DNA from: Dasypus novemcinctus
Taxonomy: Eukaryota; Chordata; Mammalia; Cingulata; Dasypodidae
Direction of reading: 5' to 3'
DNA: 64,000 nucleotides
Assembly (NCBI RefSeq): GCF_030445035.2
Contig: NC_080673.1
Location: forward strand, 203,442,726-203,506,725
Positions 55,496-64,000 of this stretch are shown here, in pieces. A program made the translations under genes and the position numbers. How positions within the stretch are numbered: position 1 is the first letter of the stretch; each line of letters opens with the position of its first letter. The notes under the pieces are model-generated. The model had not been told where the DNA came from. It worked only from the letters and a program-made list of their open reading frames with translations, and did not search any database.

Positions 55496-56220
55496 CCTGT
55501 GTGTGCACGTGTGTGTAAGAGTGTGGTGTGTGCAAGCGAGTGTGTGTGTGCGTGCATGTACGTATGGTGGGTGCATGGGAGTGTGAGCGTGCTCAAGTTG
55601 TGAGTGCATAAGAGTATGCATGTGTGTGGTGTGTGTATGAGAGGGTTTATGTGTGTGAGAGCACGTATATGTGTGAGTGTGAGGTGTGTATGAATGTCTG
55701 TATGAGTGTGTGAGGGAGTATGACTGTGTGTGACGGTGTGTAGTTTGTGTGTGTGTAAGATTATGGTGTTTGTATGAGTGTGTCTGCATGAGTGTGTAAG
55801 AGCGCAGTGCATGGATGAATGTGCACATGTGGCCATGAGCATGTACGTGCATGTATTTGTGTTAGTGTGTGACTGAGTGTGAGAGGGTGGTGTGTGTGTG
55901 TTTATGTGAGTGTGTATATGTGTGTGAGTGGTGTGTACATGTGAATGTGTGTGGTATGTGCATATGGGTGTGTGACTAGGTGTGAATTTGGGTGAGTGTG
56001 AATAGGATTGTGTGAATTTGTGTGTGTGTGTGTGAGTGTGGTGCATGACTGTGTTTATGTGTGTCTGTGTGTGTACGTGTATGAGTGTGCTGTATATGAG
56101 TGGGTGCGTGTGTGTATGTGAGTGTGTGAGAGAGTATGTCTATGAGTGTGTTTAGGTGCCTGAGTGTGTAATTTGTGCATATGAGTGTGTGTGTGAATGT
56201 AGTGTGTGTGTGAGTGTGTA
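55496..56220. repeat. Long degenerate GT-rich array
   Basis: About 725 bp of GTGTGT with scattered A, C and GA interruptions, G/T on the + strand throughout. The large His/Thr open frames on the minus strand are simple-repeat translations. Confidence 0.9.
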
Positions 56221-57189
56221 CCCTTCCAGGGCCAGGACAGATGCTACCGAGGAGCCCTGAGAGAAGAGACGCTGGGCGAGGCAGCTGAGGGAAACTGAGG
56301 CAGGCTGGCTCTTGCTGGTGGTGGCAGCAGAGGGGGCGGGCCCTGGGCTGGTCTGTGAGCCGCGTGCTCAGCTCTGTTACCCCCGATGGGTGCTGTGGGC
56401 ACCCACCAGACCAGGGGCCAGCAACCTGCAGACCAGCTGCTCCTGGGGGCGGCTGGCGTGGCGCACAGACCCAGAGTTTCTTAGCCCAGTGGCTTCTGAG
56501 GAGAGGCTCGGGCCAACCCTGTGGTCACCGACACTTGGTCGATGCTACAACACACCCCACCAGCCCTTGGGGTCCAGGCGGCCGCCCCCAGCCTGTGCTC
56601 GCTGCCAGCACCTTGGAGGGTGGGCGCTGGGCTCTTCCAAACAACGTTGTCCCCAGGGTGCCAGCTGCCCCCTGGGACCATCCTGCCCAGTCCTGCCTCC
56701 CCCGCGGACCTGCCTCTGTGCCTGGGCCTGAGCTGGACGCAGGAGGAGCTGTGGGGGCGAAGGGTGCGGTGAGGACAGAAGGTCATGGTGGACAGGGCAG
56801 GGGGAGGCGTGGTCCCCTGCGGCCGAGGGGCCCCCGCCCGTCTCCCAGCCTCGCACGGCTCGGACTTCGGGGCCCCTGGGTGACGCCTGCTGGGCTTGCC
56901 CGGCTCGCTCCCCCTGCAGCCCCGGCAGCCTGCGCCCTCGCCGAGCCCCGGCCCCGCCCCAGCCCAGGCCCTCGCTGGGATGGGCGCCCCCCCCCAGCCC
57001 CCGCTCTGCTCCGACCTGCCTTCCACTCTGCACACAGCCGAGGGAGGGAAGACTTGCTCATGGAGCACCCCTTCCTTCTTTGCTCAGAGAACCCTGACTT
57101 TGCAGGTGGGGGGGCAGTACTGGGCCCTGATAAGGAACAGACCCCCCAGGTAGAGCTGGCCCCTGACATGTCAGGGGAAGTTTCTGGCA
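56221..57189. other. GC-rich unique DNA, no gene identified
   Basis: Overlapping open frames on both strands are compositional. 56780-57010 is CpG-rich. Confidence 0.4.
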
Positions 57190-57917
57190 TCTTTTTATAA
57201 TATATACATGCATATATATGTTTTTTATTAGAGAAGTTGTGAACCTAAAAAACAATCATGCGCATGTGTGGAATTCCCAGACAACACTCCCCCCTCCAAC
57301 CACGCTGTTGTGGAACATTTGTTACAGATTATGAAACAGTATCATAGGACTATTACCCTAACTCTGGTCCATAGGGTGCGTTTGGCATGTTTTCCCCATT
57401 CCCCCATTACTACCATGCACAGCTTTGACGCTGATGGAAGCACGTTACAGTGTTGCTGTTAACTGTAGCCCGTAGGTTGCATGAACGGTGTTTTCCCCAT
57501 GCTTCTCCACATTTCCACCACCCTGCGATAGTGACGTACAGCCATGCTAGCACGGACATTCTTGTATTTGCACCATTAACCACAGTTCTCCCCCGCCTCT
57601 GGGCGCACTGTGTTATTCAGGCAATTGACATGCACACCCCTAGACTACCCTTTTCAGCTACAGTCCCGCTTATAAACCAACTGCTACTCTGTGTAATGTA
57701 CTACCGTCAACTCTATCCATTTCCACACTTGTACAGTCAAGTTAATTAAAACGTCTACCTACATTAAGCGTCAGTACCCCTTCACAGCCCTCCCTTTACC
57801 TCCTAATAACCTCTACTCTAGGTTTTAACTCCATGCATTTATTCTTCATCTTTAGTCCGTGTTAGTGAGACCATGCAATAGTTGTCCTTTTGTATTTGAC
57901 CTATTTCACTTAGCAGG

Positions 57918-58531
57918 TGTAGCAGTTTGACATTGTTTATGAATTCCAAAAATAGATATTGGATTGTGTTTGTGAACTGGTCTGTTCCTCCAGACATATT
58001 AGATTGAATTGTGTTCAGAGGTTTTACTTTTACTTGATTGAATAATGATTAAGGGTTTGATTGGACCACATCAGTAGGACATTGAGTCCCCACCCCCTTG
58101 GTGGGTGGGGACTAACAGAGAAAACGACGTGGTAGAAGAGAAAGCTGGAGTTTTGATTCTGGAGCCCGGGAAGTAAATACACAGAGAAGCAGTTACGTAA
58201 GGAAAGAGAGAAGGCTCCGTTAGACACAGAAGAGGCCCTGGGAAGAGAGAAGGGCCATCTGCCCGGCAGTGTACCGGTGTCCTTCCGGAGAGAGCTGAGC
58301 AGCTGGGCCTGGAGAGAGGCAAGCCCTGGGAAGAGAGTCTCCACTGGAAAGCCGGAACCCTCGCAGACACTGCCCGCCATCTCGCGCCAACACGTGGCAA
58401 CGGGCTTTGGTGGGAAGTAACTTGTGCTTTATGGCCTGGTAACTGTAAGCTCCTACCCCAAATAAATGCCCTTTTAAAAGCCAGCCGATTTCTGGTACTT
58501 TGCATCAGTGTCCCTTTTGTTGGCTAATACA
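57918..58531 (+). mobile_element. Solo ERVL-type LTR inside L1
   Basis: 614 bp, TGTAGCAGTTTGACATTG to GGCTAATACA, with AATAAA at 58461-58466 and the usual 65-70 bp of downstream sequence. Flanks GCAGG (57913-57917) and GCACG (58532-58536) match at 4 of 5 positions, as a 5-bp duplication. Confidence 0.82.
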
Positions 58532-59096
58532 GCACGCTGTCTAAGGTTCACCCATGTTGTCACATGTGTCCCAATTTCATGTCTTCTTACAGCAGCAGAG
58601 TATTCCATTGTAGGTAGAGATCACATTTTGTTTGTATATTTATCAATTGATGGACACATGGGTTTTTCTCTGTCTTTTGGCAATTGTGAGCAATGCCGCT
58701 ATGAACATTGGTGTGCAGATGTCTGTTTGCGTCCCTGTTTTCCGTTCTTCTGGATCTATTCCTAGCAGAGGAATTGCTGGATCATCTGGCAGGTCTATAT
58801 TTAGCTTCCTGCGGAACTGCCAAACTGCCTTCCACAGAGGCCGCAGCATTTTACACTCCCACCAACAGTGAAGGGGTGTGCCCGTTTCTCCACATCCTCT
58901 CCAGCATTTACTAGTTTCTTTTTTTAAAAAAAATAATGGTCATTCTATGAGGTGTGAGATGATATCTCATTGTCATTTTGATTTGCATTTCCCTAATATA
59001 TTGCTAGTGATATTGAACATTTTTTCGTGTGCTTTTTTGCCGTTTGTATTTCCTCTTTGGAGAAATGTATATTTAAGCCTTTTGTCCATTTTAAAA

Positions 59097-59866
59097 AAAT
59101 ATATTTTTGATTTATTTTTAAAAGATAGTTCACACAAAAATGTTACATTAAAAAAATTGGAGGTTCCATCCACCCCACTCCCTGCACCCCCCACTCCTCC
59201 CGCATCAACAGCCTCTTTCATCATTGTGGCACATTCATTGCCTTTGATGAGTACATTTTGGAGCACTGCTGCACCACATGGATTATAGTTTCTGTTGTGG
59301 TTTACACTCTCTCCCAGTCCATTTGGTCGGTTATGGCAGGATATAAAATGTCTTGCATCTGTCCCTGCAGTATCATTCAGGACAACTCCAAGACCCGAAA
59401 ATGCCCCACATCACACCTCCTCTTCCCTCTCCCTGCCTTCCCCAGCTCCCGGGGCCACTGTCTCCACATCAGTGACGTAATTTCTTCCATTGCTAGAGTC
59501 ACAATAATTCTATAGTAGAATACCAGCAAGTCCACTCTAATCCATATTTTATTCCCCCGTCCTGAGGACCCTGAGATGGTGGTACCCACTCCACCTCTCA
59601 ACTGAGAAGGAGCTCCGATCCCACACGGCTGGTGGATGGGATTCTCGTGCTTGCAGCTATAGACTCTCTCCGTTCCCTGGTGTGGTGGTTGACCATCCTC
59701 TCCTCCCTGTCAGCTGACCTGGGTAAATCCAACGAACTGGAGAGTAGGTGCTGCAAGTCTACTGAGGCTCAGGGCCCAGCTGGCCATGGACAGCCCAGAG
59801 ATTCAAGTCTCCTGGGCCTATACCAACCCCAGCGCCAACCACAGGTTCAGTAACAGGGACAGAAGA
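59097..59866 (-). mobile_element. 'gaggtcc' family retroelement inside L1
   Basis: Minus-oriented copy: T-rich left end, AATTGGAGGTTCCATCC motif near 59156, 5'-truncated end near 59866. Duplication CTTTTG(T/C)CCATTTT flanks it (about 59079-59092 and 59867-59880 region). Confidence 0.82.
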
Positions 59867-60000
59867 GTCTTTTGCCCATTTTTAAATTGGATTGCTTGTT
59901 CTTTCTTTTATCGTTGAGTTTTATGATCTCTTTATATAGAATGGAAATCAAACCCTTATCAGATATGTGGTTCCCAGATATTTTCAGGAACATCCTTTGT

Positions 60001-60489
60001 CCTTGATGCTCTCTCTTTCTACCTACCTGGAATAGTAGTGTGATGTCTCTCCTCCTGACAGCCATTTTGAGACCACGAGGAGAGAAAGTAGATGCTGCAG
60101 ATCCTAGAGTAAGAAAACGGGAGGAGCGTGGGCCCCTGGAAACATCCTGGGATGTCCTGGTGAGCCCTGGACTGCTGAAGTCTAGCCTGCTGGGTACCTG
60201 AGAGAGGGCAGTGGGGAGCGGTCCAATGGGGAAACAGGCTGTGCAATGGAGGTAAGAGCCAAGGGAGTGGGGGTGCCCCGGGAGCCTGGCTCTGTGCCCT
60301 GGGGCTGGAGAGCTTCCTGCATGGCCCTTGCTCTCCCCAGGGAACACCTTTGAGTTCAGGTGAGACCAGCCTGGCCCTCCTCCTGTCCCCCCCCCCCCCT
60401 GCCCAGCTCCAGTCCCCCTCTGCCCTGAGCCATGACCCTGGAGGCTTGCCCCTACTTGGCCCTCTTTCCCCTCCTGCAGGCAAAGCCCC
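60001..60489. other. Unassigned
   Basis: No feature recognised. Confidence 0.3.
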
Positions 60490-61130
60490 TGCACCTCTGC
60501 GGTCGTCCGAGTGCGCTGGTGCTGTCACCGCGGGGCCCGGCGTCCCAGGCCGCAGCCGGGCAGGGCCACGGCCATTAGCACGCCGGAGGGCGCGGGGCCC
60601 TGCTTCCGGGTTTCATCTCCACTCACGGGCAGGATTCACCTGCTGACTCTCAGGTTGGGAGGGAAACGGCCAGGCAGGCCCGTGGGTGCGTGCCAGCTCG
60701 GGTGCACGCTCTGTGCACGGGGCCCGCACCCCCGGGCCCTGCCCCGCCGCCCACACCTGGGACCCCTGGGCCGACGCGGCCTGGCCCCGCCCGGGCACCC
60801 GTCCTTCCTGGATGTCGCCGGGTTGGCGCAGCTCAGGCCTCGAGACCTGTCAGTCCCTCGTGCTCCCGAGGCTGCCACCTGGACCCTGCTCCGTCCTTTC
60901 AGGAATCGTGCCTGAGAGGCTCCACCGCCTCGTTTGGGACGCAGACGGCACGTCCCGGGGCCCCGGTTGGGCCACCCAGGAAGCTGGCTTGGAGGCGGCG
61001 TTTGCTGCGCAGGGTCCTCGTTAGGGAGGCGCTCGGCGGCTAGAGGGAAAGGGGGGCGCGGGGCTCGGCGGGGGGCGCGGCTGGCAGGGTGCGCGGGCCC
61101 CAGGCGTGGCACTCTCTCCCCTTGCAGGTG
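60490..61130. promoter_or_regulatory. CpG-rich stretch (possible CpG island)
   Basis: GC-rich with frequent CpG and no recognised repeat. A pyrimidine tract followed by CCTTGCAG ends at about 61129, which is acceptor-like, but no exon could be validated. Confidence 0.4.
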
Positions 61131-61466
61131 GTCGTGGAGCTTCGGTGGGACGGGTGCCCCTCCCCGCAGAGGACACAGGACAGCAGAGCTTGTCCCGGGG
61201 CACAGGTCCAGGAGGAGCCCGGAGCTAGTGACGGAGCTGTGTCCCCTGTCCTGTCCTGCTCTGGCTGCAAGTGGTGATGATGCAGCTTTCTGGTCAAGGT
61301 TTAGCTGTTTCCTTCCTTTACTCCTTTATGCCTGGGACATCTACTGACATTTCTTCTCAATCTTATCCTTCAAGAGCAGTTCACTGTCCCCTGATCCCAG
61401 AGGCCTTTTCTTCCTCCTCAGAGGCTTCTTCTTCACTCACCTGGGCAAACTTCCCTCCAAGCAGTT

Positions 61467-61900
61467 TTTTTTTTTTAAAGCTTTATTTTTAAAAATTTAT
61501 TTATCTCCCCTTCCCTCCACCCCCACCCCACTGTGGTCTGCTTTCTGTGTCCATTTGCTCTGTGTTCTTCTGTGTCCGCTTGCATTCATGTCAGTGGCAC
61601 TGGGAATCAGTGTCTCTTTTTTTGTTGTTGTGTCATCTTGCTGCGTCAGCTCTCCGTGTATGCGGCCACTCCTGGGCAGGCCGCGCTTTTTTTGCACGGG
61701 GCGGCTCTCCTTACGGGGCGCACTCCTTGTGCGTGGGGCTCCCCTCTGCAGGGGACACCCCTGAGTGGCACGGCACTCCTTGCGCACATTAGCACTGTGT
61801 GTTGGCCAGCTCACCACCCGGGTCAGGAAGCCCTGGGTTTGAACCCTGGACCTCCGATGTGGTAGGCAGGTGCTCTGTCACTTGAGCCAAAACCACTCCC
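61467..61900 (-). mobile_element. DAS SINE
   Basis: Reverse-oriented SINE with T-rich start and tRNA-like head near 61830-61890. The perfect 14-bp duplication CCCTCCAAGCAGTT flanks it (61453-61466 and 61901-61914). Confidence 0.93.
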
Positions 61901-61914
61901 CCCTCCAAGCAGTT

Positions 61915-64000
61915 ATTGTCCATGTTGTCATTATGTATCAGTCAGCTATCGCTGCAATAATGCTGTGTGACAACCCCCCTGACTGGGTGGCATGTAACAG
62001 GAGGGATTCATTTTCTAACTCATGAGCGGTCAGGATGTGGCTAGAGCACGTCTTGTTCAGGCTGTGAGTTGGCAGGGTTTGGTGCCAGGCCTTGGGTTGG
62101 TTTCAGGTGCCGGGTCCAGGCTCATGAAAGATCTCAAAGCACAAGAGGCCACGCCTAACAGTGCAAGCGCATGGAAAGCCTCTGCTTCCATTGCATCTTC
62201 TAACGTTCCATTTGCCAGAGCAAGTCACAAGGTCAGGCCAAAACCAGTGGGCAGAGAAGAACCCCTCACCCACTGTTAAGTGCCGTCTCCCCCACTGGGC
62301 AGCCAGAATCTCTTTTGTGGTCCCAGGGGCACTAAAGAGTGGGTACCCAGAGTCTTTTGAGAACTGAACCCCGGGCCACCTGCTCGTCTGTTACTGCCCT
62401 GGCCCCTCACCAGCATGTGGGGTGTCCACCCGGGGCCCCCTTCCATTGGGGATATCTTTAATTAAGTAATGTCTGCTCCCTGCTTGACTTGACCGTTGGT
62501 CCCACTGAGCTGGCTCACCGTCTTGACAGTGTAAAATCAAGCACACTCATCCTCCCGGTGGGGAAACACAGAGGTTTAATTCCTTTGCCCTGGGATATAG
62601 AATGGCAAGTGAGGAGAGGTGCTGTGCACCTAGTAGGTGCTTCATCAATGTTGGCTGCTGAGAAGCAGAGCTGGGGTGCCAAGTCTCACTCCTGATCCAA
62701 GTAGAGCTCAGTGCAGGTGCGTGTGGAAATGCCTGGGTGGTGCTGTCACATAGTAGATGCTTTATCAATGCTGGCAACCTGAAAGGAGGAGGGAGAATTT
62801 GAAGGCTCATTTCTGATTCAAGCAGCGTTCAGGGCAGGCTGCCGCGCGGGCACGTGCGGGTCCCAGGTGTGTGCCAGAGGAGGGCTTCGTCCGAGTTGGC
62901 CGGCCGGAAGGTGGAGCGGGGATGGGAAATCGCACTCCCAGTCCCAGGCCGCCCGTGGCGTGTGTGCAAGTGGCCACACTTGGTGTTGCACATGGGGGAC
63001 CTCGGGATGTGGCTTCCCCTCTTGGCACTTGACGAGGCCTTTGAGAAGAGACCTTCCCGGGCTCCGTTCCACGCTCCTCCCTCTTCTGTCCCCCTCTTCC
63101 CCCTCCGCCCACTTTTCCCCTGTTGGGAGCATCGAGCTTTCCTCCGCAGAGATGCAGAGCAGATGGCTGGAAATGAGGTTGCCAAAAAGTGCAAGCTTGC
63201 AACCTGATCTGTTTCTTGAAGAGGAAAGAGAATTTTAAAATCTTGACCCAGGAGTTTTCTTCTAAGAAAATGACCCCCAGTTCTTCCTTTGCAGCGCGTC
63301 TTTGCTCCAGCACCCCTGTTTTGAGAAGGCCTGGGGGGGGGTGATTTGGACTTGAAGGAGCTCCATTTTCACCTGCAGCTCCCCTCCTCTTGGCTGCTCA
63401 CCTTTGTGCCCTGCCTTGTGCTTTCCCCTTTCTGGGAGAGGCCTTGCCCTGCCCTAATACACTCTTTCGGTGCCCAGCTCAAACACCTCCTCCTCCAGGA
63501 AGCCCTCCTTGCTTCTGTACTTATATGGGGAGGGACTTACAATGAGACAGACGTGGACTCAAGGCTCCGACATCCCTGAGCCACCATCGCCATGGGGATG
63601 ACGAGGCTGGCACTTACCTTATGGCGACTGGGAGGGTAAGACGATAGCTGCCTCTCACCCTTCCCCCAGGGCCTGGTCCCCCGGGTGGCAGGAGCTGCTG
63701 CTTCTCGGTCCTTGGTGAGTTTCAGCCACGCCTCCAGGCTCCCAGGCACTGTCCACCCTGCAGAGGTGTGGGAAGAGGCCTCTGGGCCGGCCGGCAGGTC
63801 CCTTCGCTGCAGCTTCTGGAAAGCAGCTTCTGCCTCCCGGGCCGAGGCGAGCCTTCCCCCCGAGATTTCCTGAGACCGCGGCCGCATCTGACATTGCTCC
63901 TTCACTGCTCCCGTAGCTCTGAGATTTCTCAGATTATCTTATGACACATGGACAAGGACCGTGGCCCAGCAAAGGCTTCATTCGAATGAACGTCGCATCA
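61915..64000. other. Unique DNA with ancient repeat patches
   Basis: 61935-62330 resembles an old mammalian repeat (GTATCAGTCAGCTATCGCTGC start; CAAGTCACAAGGTCAGGCC). 63390-63535 resembles antisense L2 (CAGCTCAAACACCTCCTCCTCCAGG region). Short MIR-tail-like pieces lie near 62620 and 62755. No gene recognised. Confidence 0.4.

Larger units (their letters stand above)
57190..60000 (-). mobile_element. L1 LINE 3' half (ORF2 end and 3' UTR)
   Basis: Segments 57190-57917, 58532-59096 and 59867-60000 form one minus-strand L1. The ORF2 C-terminus is visible in the 58849-58643 frame (WQFRRKLNIDLPDDPAIPLLG..CTPMFIAALLTIAKRQ). The minus-strand 3' end reads CACAACTTCTCTAATAAAAAA near 57235. An LTR and a gaggtcc copy interrupt it. 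Confidence 0.85.

Noticed and set aside
55088-56046. Open frames rich in His and Thr (minus strand)
   Set aside because: Translations of the GT-rich simple repeat.
56355-57200. 281-codon open frame
   Set aside because: Compositional frame in GC-rich DNA with equally long frames on the other strand; no recognisable domain.

Overview
This is a 64 kb piece of mammalian nuclear DNA, almost certainly from an armadillo (Dasypus or a close xenarthran relative). The diagnostic signal is about twenty copies of the tRNA-derived DAS SINE, on both strands, with a tRNA-like head, a body ending in a run of short direct repeats, and an (AAATAA)n/A tail. No bacterial-style operon, RNA gene or CRISPR array is present. 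I could not identify one functional protein-coding gene. Most open reading frames are chance frames in GC-rich DNA or translations of SINEs.

The recognisable coding relics are two retro-derived pseudogenes. A damaged copy of eRF1 (ETF1) occupies about 1829-3499 and is split by a solo LTR. A partial copy of the exon-junction protein Y14 (RBM8A) lies at 5541-5823 on the minus strand. Two GC/CpG-rich stretches (about 8130-8700 and 60490-61130) look like CpG islands and could be promoters of genes or transcripts lying mostly outside what can be recognised here.

Layout: 1-290 is a 21-bp minisatellite. 1.2-4.3 kb holds an L1 3' end, an LTR-like piece and the ETF1 pseudogene. 5.0-7.2 kb is a SINE cluster around the RBM8A fragment. 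8-12 kb is CpG island and unique GC-rich DNA. 13-16.8 kb carries LTRs and L1 pieces. 16.8-23.2 kb is a full-length HAL1-like (ORF1-only L1 relative) element in minus orientation, broken up by three SINEs and by a second HAL1-like element. 23.4-24.4 kb is an L2 piece interrupted by a SINE that carries another SINE in its tail. 25-28.4 kb is mostly unique with GT and TC simple repeats. 28.4-31.4 kb is L1 ORF2 relics with a SINE. 33-36 kb and 45.7-52.6 kb are dominated by a non-coding retroelement of about 1.2 kb (called the 'gaggtcc family' here after a conserved motif). 36-45 kb is largely unique GC-rich DNA. 53.4-54.0 kb is a palindromic DNA transposon split by an LTR. 55.5-56.2 kb is a long degenerate GT array. 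57.2-60.0 kb is an L1 3' half split by an LTR and by a gaggtcc copy. 60-64 kb is GC-rich unique DNA with one more SINE.

The main story is insertional archaeology: target-site duplications (TSDs) visible in the sequence allow many insertions to be ordered. The most unusual items are a HAL1-like element whose poly(A) tail follows an LTR-derived AATAAA, the compact 1.2 kb non-coding family with a shared 5' end, and a probable 3' transduction by that family. Family names come from remembered consensus features, not from a database search.
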